Shown: one piece after another, positions 7,492 through 16,037 of the stretch
Layout of the letters: each line of letters begins with the position of its first letter
How positions within the stretch are numbered: position 1 is the first letter of the stretch
Assembly: GCF_000213975.1 (NCBI RefSeq)
Contig: NZ_GL892076.1
Span: forward strand, 1,439,337 to 1,503,336
From: Centipeda periodontii DSM 2778
Lineage (GTDB): Bacteria; Bacillota; Negativicutes; Selenomonadales; Selenomonadaceae
Direction of reading: 5' to 3'
DNA length: 64,000 nucleotides
Program-made: the position numbers and the translations under genes
The notes under the pieces: generated by a model
Databases searched by the model: none
What the model saw: only the letters and a program-made list of their open reading frames with translations
Told to the model about the DNA's origin: nothing

Positions 7492-8862
7492 GTGGAAGCA
7501 TTTGGAAACACACTCTTGGAGATTGTCCAATTTATTTTGGGCATGGGACCGACGGTGATGCTGCCGGTTGTATTGTTCTTTTTCGCACTTGTTTTCCAAG
7601 TTCCTCTCGCTAAGGCGGTGCGTTCAGCATTGACTGTAGGTATTGGATTTGTCGGCATTTATGCTATCTTTGGAATTTTGACGTCCAGTATAGGTCCTGC
7701 TGCTCAAGCAATGGTTATCAATAGTGGCGTTAATTTGCCTGTGACCGATCTAGGGTGGCCGCCACTTGCTGCGATTACATGGGGAGGACCGATTGCAGCA
7801 TTTGTTATCCCCCTGACGATTCTCATTAACATTGTGATGTTGGCATTGCGTCTTACCAAAACGGTAGATGTTGATATGTGGAATTATTGGCATTTTGCTC
7901 TTGGTGGGACACTCGTCTATTACAGCACGGGGAGCTTTTGGCTGGGACTTCTTGCTGCGGGAATTATTGCAGTGGTCATTCTAAAGCTTGCGGATTGGAG
8001 TGCCCCCATGTTGCAGCGTTATTTTGACCTTGAGGGAATTTCTCTTCCGACACTTTCTTCCGCGGTGTTTTTTCCCATTGGTTTGTTGGGTAATCTTATC
8101 ATTGAGAAAATTCCTGTCATTAATAAAATCTCTATCGATCCGGCTACCATTCAGAAACGCTTTGGGCTTTTTGGTGAACCCATGATGATTGGGATTATTC
8201 TAGGCGTTCTTGTCGGTGTCATTGCGCAGTATGATCTGAAAGGCATCCTTTCTCTTGGGATTAATATCGGTGCGGTTATGTTTATACTGCCTCGCATGGT
8301 ACGTATCCTTATGGAAGGATTGTTGCCGCTGTCTGACGCTATTAAGGGCTTCCTTAAAAAACGTTATCCGGGGCGTGAAGATCTTTACATTGGTCTTGAT
8401 ATTGCTGTTGCGATCGGAAATCCGGCGATTATTTCCACGGCACTTCTTCTTACGCCGATTGCCGTTATCCTTGCTTTCGTACTGCCTGGCAATGGTGTTT
8501 TGCCCCTTGGTGATCTTGCAAACCTCGCAGTATTCGCCTCTATGATTGTGCTTGCGACAAAAGGAAATGTTTTCCGGGCAGTAATCATTGCAATTCCCTG
8601 TATCATAGCAGATTTGTTTGTGGCAACCAATATTGCCGGATTTGTTACGCAGATGGCTGCAGATGTCAATTTCCAGATGCCTGCCGGATCGACAGGAATG
8701 GTATCGAGTTTCCTCGACGGTGGGAATCCATTCCGCTTCTGGGTGCTGAAGATTTTTGATGGAGATGTGATGGCGCTGGCCTTCATTCCGGTTATTGCAG
8801 TTGTTGTCTACGGTGTGTATCGTATGACGAAGAATGTTGTATATGCGGAGGGGAGCGACTGA
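7492..8862 (+). CDS. PTS sugar transporter subunit IIC (galactitol family)
   Basis: This 456-residue integral membrane protein has many hydrophobic helices and should form the sugar channel of the GatABC-type permease. The sequence shows family-typical stretches such as WGGPIAAFVIP and the GNPAIISTALLL and FLDGGNPFRFW segments. It starts with GTG at 7492 behind AAGGAGGT and ends two bases before the kinase GTG. The substrate cannot be read from sequence: galactitol, other pentitols or hexitols and some ketoses are handled by relatives. Confidence 0.92.
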   Translation: MEAFGNTLLEIVQFILGMGPTVMLPVVLFFFALVFQVPLAKAVRSALTVGIGFVGIYAIFGILTSSIGPAAQAMVINSGVNLPVTDLGWPPLAAITWGGPIAAFVIPLTILINIVMLALRLTKTVDVDMWNYWHFALGGTLVYYSTGSFWLGLLAAGIIAVVILKLADWSAPMLQRYFDLEGISLPTLSSAVFFPIGLLGNLIIEKIPVINKISIDPATIQKRFGLFGEPMMIGIILGVLVGVIAQYDLKGILSLGINIGAVMFILPRMVRILMEGLLPLSDAIKGFLKKRYPGREDLYIGLDIAVAIGNPAIISTALLLTPIAVILAFVLPGNGVLPLGDLANLAVFASMIVLATKGNVFRAVIIAIPCIIADLFVATNIAGFVTQMAADVNFQMPAGSTGMVSSFLDGGNPFRFWVLKIFDGDVMALAFIPVIAVVVYGVYRMTKNVVYAEGSD

Positions 8863-8864
8863 TT

Positions 8865-10349
8865 GTGCAGGCAGCAGCGGTCGTTATCGATGTAGGAACA
8901 ACGAATACGAAGATTCTTCTGTTCGATACATCCACAGCTGAACTTTGCAGCAAAAGGAGTTTTCGCACACCGAAGATTATTATTCGTGATGAAGTTGATT
9001 TTGACAGTGCACTGTTATTTCAGAATATCACGGATGAAATCAAAAATCTCGCAATGGCCGGTTGCTGGCATATAGAGCATATTCTTATTGCTAGTGTCGG
9101 AGAGATGGGCGTTATTGTAGATGCAGCAGGGGCTCTTATGGGCCCTATGCTTGCATGGAATGATAGCCGAGGGAAAGAATATATCGATAGCCTTTCTTTC
9201 ACAGATTGGCAGAGAATTCAAGAGATTACAGGATTGCCACCGCACAGTAATTACAGCATTGCTAAAATTAAATGGTTGGAACAACATTGCCATATTGCAT
9301 GGGAAGAAGGACTGACCTGGCTCAATTTGCCGGATTATATTTCTTTTTTACTTACGGGTATTCGTCAGACTGTAAGCACGATGGCGAGTCGAACAATGGC
9401 GTTTGATTTGCGTCGTGGAGAGTGGTCTGAAGAGCTCATTATGTTGTATGGTGTGCCTCGGAGTATTTTTCCGCCTCTTGCTTATGGAGGAGATGTTGCC
9501 CACGTGATTGAGCTTTCCATGGCTCGAAGACTAGGTCTTGACGAAAACACGCGAGTTTCAGTGGTCGGACATGACCACATGGTTGGTTCTCTTGCCGTTG
9601 GACTAAAAGAAGGCGAGCTGCTTAATTCGACAGGCACAACGGAAGGGTTCTTGCGAATCTCCTCTGCATATCCGATGGGAGAGTGCGAGCGTTCGGCTAA
9701 ACTTGCAGGAGGACGGTTTGTTTTTCCTGAAAAATTTACACTATATGGCTCCCTTCCGGCAGCAGGCCTCTCTTATGAATGGGCTCGTAAGATGTTTCGG
9801 CTTAGTCAAAAAGAGGCAGATCAAGTTTATATGGATCTGTTGGAGGATTATCGTGCAGGGAAGATGCAGAGTGCACAAGAACTTCTCTTTATTCCACACC
9901 TCGTCGGCAGCGGGAGTCCGGATAAAAACATTCATGCGCGCGGGATGCTTTATGGATTGACAGCGAATACAAGCATAAAAGATTTCTTTTATGCTGTTGC
10001 GCAAGGTGTTTGTATGGAGCTACGGCATCTGTATGATACATTTATCGGGAAAGATAATGCCGTTTCCTCTATTAAAGTTATTGGTCCTGCGACCAAAAAT
10101 GATCTTTGGCTTCAACTCAAAGCGGATGCATTGAACCAAACCATATTTGTGACAGAGGTTGATGAGGCGGTCTCTTATGGTGCTCTTGTCTATGCATATC
10201 CATCGCTTGCCAAGCGTGTGCCAATGTCGGTGCGTGCCGTACATCCGAATGCAGAATATGCGGAGAAGCTCAATCGCCTGTATACAGCCTATATGGAACT
10301 ATATGAAAGAAAAATAATGATGGAACATAGTATAGGAGGCTTCAAATGA
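8865..10349 (+). CDS. FGGY-family carbohydrate kinase
   Basis: The 494-residue kinase has the N-terminal ATPase phosphate motif (IDVGTTNTKILLFD), the WNDSRG segment, the VVGHDHMVGSLAVG motif and the C-terminal FGGY-type region containing KVIGPATKNDLWLQLKADAL. FGGY kinases phosphorylate pentuloses, hexuloses, polyols or related compounds such as AI-2. It starts with GTG 8865, two bases after the IIC stop, and overlaps the aldolase by four bases (ATGA). With a PTS importer upstream and a bisphosphate-type aldolase downstream, it probably adds a second phosphate or handles a dephosphorylated intermediate. That role is inference. Confidence 0.9.
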   Translation: MQAAAVVIDVGTTNTKILLFDTSTAELCSKRSFRTPKIIIRDEVDFDSALLFQNITDEIKNLAMAGCWHIEHILIASVGEMGVIVDAAGALMGPMLAWNDSRGKEYIDSLSFTDWQRIQEITGLPPHSNYSIAKIKWLEQHCHIAWEEGLTWLNLPDYISFLLTGIRQTVSTMASRTMAFDLRRGEWSEELIMLYGVPRSIFPPLAYGGDVAHVIELSMARRLGLDENTRVSVVGHDHMVGSLAVGLKEGELLNSTGTTEGFLRISSAYPMGECERSAKLAGGRFVFPEKFTLYGSLPAAGLSYEWARKMFRLSQKEADQVYMDLLEDYRAGKMQSAQELLFIPHLVGSGSPDKNIHARGMLYGLTANTSIKDFFYAVAQGVCMELRHLYDTFIGKDNAVSSIKVIGPATKNDLWLQLKADALNQTIFVTEVDEAVSYGALVYAYPSLAKRVPMSVRAVHPNAEYAEKLNRLYTAYMELYERKIMMEHSIGGFK

Positions 10350-11179
10350 AACTGATAAATGGCTTTGACTTGATGTCATATGCACAGCGCAGGAAACTTG
10401 TTCTTCCTGCATTTAATACGACAAATATGGAGATGACATTTGCCATTGTCAAAGGCTTGAATGCAGCAAAACTACCGGGATATGTTCAGATTTCATCCAA
10501 TAATCTCCGCCTGTCCGATCCTGATACGATTGCATATTTAACGCGCCGCGCACAGGAAAATAATGATACACCGATTGGTCTACATCTTGATCATGGGAAA
10601 TCCTATGAAGATGTATGTGCTTGTGTTAAGGCCGGATTCACCTCCATTATGATAGATGCTTCTCATTTGCCTTTTGAGGAAAATATTGCTGAAGTGCGGC
10701 GTGCTGTGGAATACTGTCATTTCTATAATCTTCCCGTGGAAGCTGAGCTGGGTTCTATTGGCGGGAAGGAAGATGATTTGGTCAGCGAAGCTGATGCGAA
10801 AACGGATCCCAATATGGTCGCAGATTTTGTCGAGAGGACAGGATGTGACACCCTTGCGGTTGCAGTGGGAAATGTCCATGGAATCGACGCAGTACCTCAT
10901 ATCGATTTGCCTCTTTTGAAAAAGATTGCGGAAATAAGCCCCGTACCGCTTGTACTTCATGGTGGATCAGGTATTCCTTTCGATATTATTCATGAAGCAC
11001 GCAAATATAATCTTATTAAAATCAACTATGGTGCGGATCTTCGTCGAGTTTTTGTTGCTACGTATGGAAAAGCTTACGAAAAAAACCATAAAGAAAATCA
11101 GATTATCTCGATTAGTTTACAAGCTGTGGACGAAGTTGCCCATGTAGCTGAGAATCTTGTTCAGAAAATTAATGGATAG
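10346..11179 (+). CDS. Class II ketose-bisphosphate aldolase (GatY/FbaA family)
   Basis: The 277-residue zinc-dependent aldolase cleaves a ketose 1,6-bisphosphate, or a related ketose phosphate, to dihydroxyacetone phosphate and an aldehyde. Zinc and catalytic residues are visible in HLDHGK (His80, Asp82, His83), in PVEAELGSIGG and in VLHGGSG. It overlaps the kinase stop by four bases and has an AGGAGG site. It is shorter than the housekeeping fba-type aldolase at 20406-21404 (332 residues) and closer in size to tagatose-bisphosphate aldolases. A terminator follows. Exact substrate is unknown. Confidence 0.9.
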   Translation: MKLINGFDLMSYAQRRKLVLPAFNTTNMEMTFAIVKGLNAAKLPGYVQISSNNLRLSDPDTIAYLTRRAQENNDTPIGLHLDHGKSYEDVCACVKAGFTSIMIDASHLPFEENIAEVRRAVEYCHFYNLPVEAELGSIGGKEDDLVSEADAKTDPNMVADFVERTGCDTLAVAVGNVHGIDAVPHIDLPLLKKIAEISPVPLVLHGGSGIPFDIIHEARKYNLIKINYGADLRRVFVATYGKAYEKNHKENQIISISLQAVDEVAHVAENLVQKING

Positions 11180-11194
11180 AAAAGATATAACTGT

Positions 11195-11226
11195 AGCTCG
11201 CTGTAAATTATGCAGCGAGTTTTTTG
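11195..11226 (+). terminator. Terminator of the PTS cassette
   Basis: CTCGCTG (11197-11203) pairs with CAGCGAG (11213-11219) and is followed by a run of T. It ends the aldolase transcript and lies directly before the duplicated rnc tail. Confidence 0.8.
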
Positions 11227-11230
11227 TTGA

Positions 11231-11309
11231 AGAGAGAACAGGACGCAGCAAGAAAGAGGCGGAGAAGCATGCGGCGGCTGATGCACTCAGTCGTATCAAG
11301 GGAGGGTAA
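11231..11309 (+). pseudogene. Duplicated 3' end of rnc (remnant)
   Basis: These 79 bases align without gaps to the last 79 bases of rnc (5642-5720): by my count 62 of 79 are identical, including a 27-base identical run, and the stop codons coincide. The encoded tail, GRSKKEAEKHAAADAL then SRIKGG, is a divergent version of the RNase III C-terminus. There is no start codon or ribosome site, so it is not a gene. It reads as the scar of an insertion at the 3' end of rnc, with one tail native and the other brought by the incoming DNA. Confidence 0.85.
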
Positions 11310-11367
11310 GTGCATTCGTAACATCTTAAATTTCAATTAAACTTTCCGTTGGAGTACACATCAATTC

Positions 11368-11396
11368 TTGACTTTTTCGGCGTGCTTCGATAATAT
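11368..11396 (+). promoter_or_regulatory. Promoter of the RND efflux operon
   Basis: TTGACT (11368-11373), a 17-base spacer and TAATAT (11391-11396) make a good sigma-A type promoter. A hairpin follows in the leader (GGCAGG 11408-11413 with CCTGCC 11430-11435). No regulator gene is adjacent. Confidence 0.75.
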
Positions 11397-11497
11397 GATT
11401 CTGTTATGGCAGGGAGTCCCATGCGGATACCTGCCCTTCTTCATAAATATGGTTGAAATCAACATTTGTGGGGAATGGGAAAGAGGAGGTTTTTTAT

Positions 11498-12688
11498 TTG
11501 TTTGAAAGCAGAAGAAGTCTGGGCGTTTTGGTCGTTGTGGTCTTTGTGCTCGCTGCGATGCTGAGCGGTTGCGGCAATAAGCAGGCAGGCGGCGCGCGTC
11601 CGACGGCAGTCAAGGCGATGAATGTTCTGCGTCAGGATACGCCGCTCACACATGTCTATGCGGGGCAGATTATGGGCACGGACGAGGTGCAGATCCGATC
11701 CCGTGTCTCCGGCAATATTGTTGAGAAATACATTGTGGGCGGACAGTTTGTTTCGGCGGGGCAGCCGCTCTATCGCATTGATTCCCGCCAGTATGAGAGT
11801 GCTCTCCTTCAGGCACAGGCGGTTCTTGCCCAGTCCGAGGCGACGCTGAACAACGCGCGTATGGATCTCGGCCGCTACCAGCAGCTCTATGCGAGTGCGG
11901 CGATCTCAGAGCAGACGCTCTCGACGCAGCAGGCACAGGTGAATGCCTACGAGGCGGCTGTAGCAGCGAATGCAGCACTTGTGCGTCAGGCGCAGGAAAA
12001 TCTTGACGACACGGTGATCTATGCGCCGATGTCCGGGCAGCTCTCCGTGGATGATGTGGCAATGGGCACGTTTGTCTCGGCGGGTACGACGACGCTCGTC
12101 TCGATGGGTACATCGAACCCGATCTTTGCCCAGTTCAGCCTCTCGGAGAACGAGTATCTGAACTTTGTCGAACAGGCGGCAAAGACGGGCGGTATCGGCT
12201 CTGTTGTCGTGGAGCTGACACTCTCGAACGGTTCGAAGTATCCGATCATCGGGCACATCGTAACCTCCGACCGTGCGCTTGCACAGCAGACGGGCACACT
12301 CACGGTCAAGGCACTCTTTGACAATCCGGACGGGCTGCTCCTGCCCGGAATGTTTGCGCGCGTCAGTCTCATTGGCGACACGCTGCCGAACGCGATCCTC
12401 GTTCCGGAGCGCGCCGTGCAGCAGCTTCTCGGCAAGTCCTTTGTCATGCTCGTAGGACCGGACAACAAGGCGGTTGCCCGCACCATCACGCTTGGCGATA
12501 AGATCGGCAGCTATTATGTGGTCAAGGACGGACTTGATACCTCGGACATCGTCGTGGTCGAAGGGCTCACGACCCTTCAGGAGGGTGGCGATCTTGCGGT
12601 GACAATGGTGACGGCGAACGAGATGGGATTCTCGCTTGAGGAGGATTCCTCCATGTTCAATACGCGTGAGCTTACGCCTGCGCAGTAA
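11498..12688 (+). CDS. RND efflux periplasmic adaptor lipoprotein (AcrA/MexA-like)
   Basis: The 396-residue membrane-fusion protein links an inner-membrane RND pump to an outer-membrane channel. A signal segment ends in the lipobox LSGC with Cys25 as the lipidated residue. The body shows the biotinyl-lipoyl halves (IRSRVSGNIVEKYIVGGQFV and APMSGQLSVDDVAMGTFV), a coiled-coil hairpin between them and a C-terminal beta-barrel. I chose TTG 11498 because GAGGAGG precedes it by 8 bases; longer in-frame starts lack a site. The pump gene follows after 12 bases. No TolC-type channel is in the window, so it must use one encoded elsewhere. Confidence 0.92.
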   Translation: MFESRRSLGVLVVVVFVLAAMLSGCGNKQAGGARPTAVKAMNVLRQDTPLTHVYAGQIMGTDEVQIRSRVSGNIVEKYIVGGQFVSAGQPLYRIDSRQYESALLQAQAVLAQSEATLNNARMDLGRYQQLYASAAISEQTLSTQQAQVNAYEAAVAANAALVRQAQENLDDTVIYAPMSGQLSVDDVAMGTFVSAGTTTLVSMGTSNPIFAQFSLSENEYLNFVEQAAKTGGIGSVVVELTLSNGSKYPIIGHIVTSDRALAQQTGTLTVKALFDNPDGLLLPGMFARVSLIGDTLPNAILVPERAVQQLLGKSFVMLVGPDNKAVARTITLGDKIGSYYVVKDGLDTSDIVVVEGLTTLQEGGDLAVTMVTANEMGFSLEEDSSMFNTRELTPAQ

Positions 12689-12700
12689 GGAGGAGATCCT

Positions 12701-15700
12701 TTGGCAAAGTTTTTTATTCATCGGCCGATCTTTGCGATTGTCATTGCGGTGATGATCGTCATCATCGGTACGATTGCAGGATTCTCCCTGCCGATCGCAC
12801 AGTACCCGCAGATCTCTCCGCCGACGGTTGCTGTCTCGGCGAACTATGTCGGTGCGAGTGCCGCTGTCGTCAATGAAACGGTGGCGCAGGTCATCGAGGA
12901 GCAGATCAACGGTACGCAGGGGATGGACTACATGAGCTCCACCTCTGATGATACGGGGCGTTACAGCCTCTCTGTTACGTTCGATGTCGGCACGGACGGC
13001 GATATGGATGCCGTCAAGGTGCAGAACAATGCGGCGGGCGCAAATGCCAGCCTGCCGTCCTCTGTGCAGGCGGCGGGCGTTACGACGCGCAAATCCTCGG
13101 GACAGATGGCGTACTTCGTCTCACTCTACTCCGAGGACGGCACGTATGACCGCGCCTTCATGAAGAACTATGCAACGCTCTACTTCCTCGATGCAATCAA
13201 GCGCGTCAGCGGCGTGGGCGAGGTGCAGGTATTCGGTGCGGACTATGCGATGCGCGTCTGGATGAACCCCGACCGCCTCGCGGAGCTTGGACTGACTGTT
13301 GCGGACATTACACGGGCAATCAACGAGCAGAACGTACAGGCACCTGCCGGAACCGTTGGCGGTATGCCGACGCAGAACGGGCAGGAAAAGCAGTTCACGG
13401 GCAAGGTGCAGGGGAGACTTACGACCCCTGAGGAGTTCGGCAACGTCATCATCGCCTCGGGTAAGGACGGTACGTTTGTCCGTCTGAAGGATGTCGCACG
13501 CATTGAGACGGGGCAGCGTCAAAATAGTATTGTTGCGAAATTTAACGGCTACCCCGCCGTCGGCTTTGGTATTCAGCTGACCTCCGACGCGAACGCGATG
13601 ATTACGCTTGCCGAGGTGCGCAAGATCCTCGAGGAGGCGCAAAAGACCTTCCCGCCCGGACTCAAGATGAAGTCGGTCTTTGACAGCACGGACTACATCA
13701 ATGCGTCCATCAAGGAGGTTGTGCATACCTTCCTTGAGGCACTGCTGCTCGTCGTGCTCGTCATCTTCCTCTTTTTGCAGAGCTGGCGCGCGACACTCAT
13801 CCCGCTGCTCGCCGTGCCCGTGTCCCTCATCGGTACATTCGGCGCGTTCGTTCTGCTGGATTTTTCCATCAATACGCTGACCCTCTTTGCAATGGTGCTT
13901 GCGATCGGTCTCGTCGTCGACGACGCAATCGTCGTCATCGAGAACGTCGAGCACCACATGGCGAGCGGGCTCACGCCGATTGATGCAACGGAGCGTGCGA
14001 TGTCGGAGGTGCAGGGTCCTGTTGTCGCGATTGCCTTCGTGCTTGCGGCGGTCTTTGTCCCCGTTGCCTTCCTCGGCGGTATGATGGGCGTGCTCTATAA
14101 GCAGTTTGCGCTCACGATTGCAATCTCAATGGCGATTTCTGCCTTCGTCGCATTGTCGCTGACGCCCGCGCTCTGTGCGCTCATGCTCAAACCTAAGAAA
14201 GAGAATGGGACAAAGAGCGTTCTCGACCGCTTCTTTGACCGCTTCAACAACTGGTTTGATGCGACGCGCAAGGGCTATGTCGGCATCGTCAGCAAGTTTA
14301 TCCGCAAGGCGAGGGTTGCATTTATCTTCCTCCTCATCGTCTGCGGGCTCACGGCGATCATCTATCGGAATCTGCCGACCACGTTTGTCCCCGAGGAAGA
14401 TCAGGGCTATCTGCTGGTCGCGATTCAGCTGCCGTCGGGTACGTCCACGAACCAGACGCAGAAGACCGTGGACAAGATCCAGCAGGCGGCACAGCGTGAG
14501 ATCAAGGGGCAGAGCGCCGTCATGTCCATCAACGGCTTTGACATCCTCGCGGGCGGTGCGAACTCCAATGGCGCGGTCGTCTTTGTCGGCATGAAGGACT
14601 GGTCGCAGCGTGCAGGACTGGCTGAGTCCGTTGCCGCTGCGGTCGGCACCATGTTCCGCGCCGGCGCAATGGAGGCGCCCGAGGCACTCGTCATCGCCAT
14701 CAATCCGCCCGCGCTGCCGGGTCTCGGCAATGTCGGCGGCTGGTCGCTGCAGCTGCAGGACATGACCGGTCACTCCGATACCGAGCTCAACGACATCGTG
14801 AATGCGATTCTTGCCGAGGCGAATACACGCCCCGAGCTGCGGGGCGTGCGGACGACGTTTAAGATCAACGCACCGAGCTATCAGTATGAGATCGACCGCG
14901 AAAAGGTCAAGAACCTCGGCGTTCAGCTCTCGGATGTATTTACGGCACTGCAGGTCAACTTCGGCGGCTATGAGGTCAATGACTTCAACCAGTTTGGGCG
15001 CACCTACAAGGTCGTGCTGCAGTCCGACGTGACCTATCGCACCGAGGCAGAGGCAGCGAAGTTTGTCTTTGTCAAGAACTCGCAGGGCGGCATGGTGCCG
15101 CTTGATACCCTCCTCAAGCCGAAACTCACAACGGGACCGACGCAGATCAGCCGTTTCAACGGTGCGCGTTCCATCCAGATCCAAGGCAGTGCAGGGACAG
15201 GCTACAGCTCGGGCGATGCGATGAAAGCCATCACCGAGATTGTCCAGAAGCACACAGGCTCCGGATTCAGCATCGAGTGGTCGGGGCAGAGCCGGGAGGA
15301 GCAGAAGTCGGCGGATTCGACCATGCAGGTGCTTGCACTCTGCCTTGTATTCGTCTTCCTCTGCCTTGCGGCACTCTATGAGAGCTGGAGCGTACCGTTC
15401 GCCGTTCTCTTTACCGTGCCGACGGGCATCTTCGGGGCACTCTTCTCCGAGTACATCCTCGCGACGATCTTCGGCATGATCGGCATTCCGGCAGCGGGCT
15501 ATCAGAACAGCGTCTATATGCAGATCGGCGTCATCATGGTCATCGGTCTTGCGGCAAAGAACGCGATCCTGATTGTCGAGTTTGCCAAGGTGCGCGTTGA
15601 CCGCGGCATGGATCCCCTCAAAGCGGCGATTCAGGCGGCGGGGCTGCGTCTCAGACCGATCCTTATGACCTCGTTCGCGTTCATCATCGGCTGTCTGCCT

Positions 15701-15892
15701 CTCTGCATGGCATCCGGCGCGGGCGCTGCGGCGCGTAACGGCATGGGCGTCGCCGTCGTCGGCGGCATGCTCTTTGCCACCGTCCTCGGCATCTTCCTCA
15801 TTCCCGTGTTCTATGTCATTGTGGACCGCATCACGCGTATGTTTGGAATTGGCAAAAAGGCAAAGACGCGCACGGCGGATGATTATATGTAA
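12701..15892 (+). CDS. RND multidrug efflux transporter (AcrB-like, HAE-1 type)
   Basis: The 1063-residue inner-membrane proton/drug antiporter begins MAKFFIHRPIFA, typical for AcrB relatives. Proton-relay residues are in place: Asp407 and Asp408 in GLVVDDAIVVIEN, and a Lys at residue 953 in GLAAKNAILIVEF, equivalent to AcrB Lys940. Two repeats of six helices with large periplasmic loops fit the hydrophobicity pattern. TTG start behind AAGGAGGAG. It ends before a terminator shared with the convergent treC. Presence of this family implies an outer membrane. Substrate range cannot be predicted. Confidence 0.95.
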   Translation: MAKFFIHRPIFAIVIAVMIVIIGTIAGFSLPIAQYPQISPPTVAVSANYVGASAAVVNETVAQVIEEQINGTQGMDYMSSTSDDTGRYSLSVTFDVGTDGDMDAVKVQNNAAGANASLPSSVQAAGVTTRKSSGQMAYFVSLYSEDGTYDRAFMKNYATLYFLDAIKRVSGVGEVQVFGADYAMRVWMNPDRLAELGLTVADITRAINEQNVQAPAGTVGGMPTQNGQEKQFTGKVQGRLTTPEEFGNVIIASGKDGTFVRLKDVARIETGQRQNSIVAKFNGYPAVGFGIQLTSDANAMITLAEVRKILEEAQKTFPPGLKMKSVFDSTDYINASIKEVVHTFLEALLLVVLVIFLFLQSWRATLIPLLAVPVSLIGTFGAFVLLDFSINTLTLFAMVLAIGLVVDDAIVVIENVEHHMASGLTPIDATERAMSEVQGPVVAIAFVLAAVFVPVAFLGGMMGVLYKQFALTIAISMAISAFVALSLTPALCALMLKPKKENGTKSVLDRFFDRFNNWFDATRKGYVGIVSKFIRKARVAFIFLLIVCGLTAIIYRNLPTTFVPEEDQGYLLVAIQLPSGTSTNQTQKTVDKIQQAAQREIKGQSAVMSINGFDILAGGANSNGAVVFVGMKDWSQRAGLAESVAAAVGTMFRAGAMEAPEALVIAINPPALPGLGNVGGWSLQLQDMTGHSDTELNDIVNAILAEANTRPELRGVRTTFKINAPSYQYEIDREKVKNLGVQLSDVFTALQVNFGGYEVNDFNQFGRTYKVVLQSDVTYRTEAEAAKFVFVKNSQGGMVPLDTLLKPKLTTGPTQISRFNGARSIQIQGSAGTGYSSGDAMKAITEIVQKHTGSGFSIEWSGQSREEQKSADSTMQVLALCLVFVFLCLAALYESWSVPFAVLFTVPTGIFGALFSEYILATIFGMIGIPAAGYQNSVYMQIGVIMVIGLAAKNAILIVEFAKVRVDRGMDPLKAAIQAAGLRLRPILMTSFAFIIGCLPLCMASGAGAAARNGMGVAVVGGMLFATVLGIFLIPVFYVIVDRITRMFGIGKKAKTRTADDYM

Positions 15893-15958
15893 CTCACTCA
15901 AACTTCGCATATCAAAAGGATATCTCCATCCGAGACGGAGGAAGGGGGCGCGCAGCGA

Positions 15959-15995
15959 GCAAAAAACGGGGGATATGTACCCCCCGTTTTTTTGC
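15959..15995. terminator. Bidirectional terminator between efflux operon and treC
   Basis: GCAAAAAACGGGGG pairs with CCCCCGTTTTTTTGC around a short loop (15973-15979). A runs on one side and T runs on the other allow termination in both directions between convergent genes. Confidence 0.85.
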
Positions 15996-16037
15996 TATCA
16001 GAATTGACGGCTACTACGACGAAATATTGGAACAGGA

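Noticed and set aside
14126-15910. 594-codon minus-strand open frame opposite the RND pump gene
   Set aside because: It lies fully antisense to a pump with intact motifs; the predicted protein is rich in Arg/His/Asp without any family motif. It reflects codon bias of the plus-strand gene.
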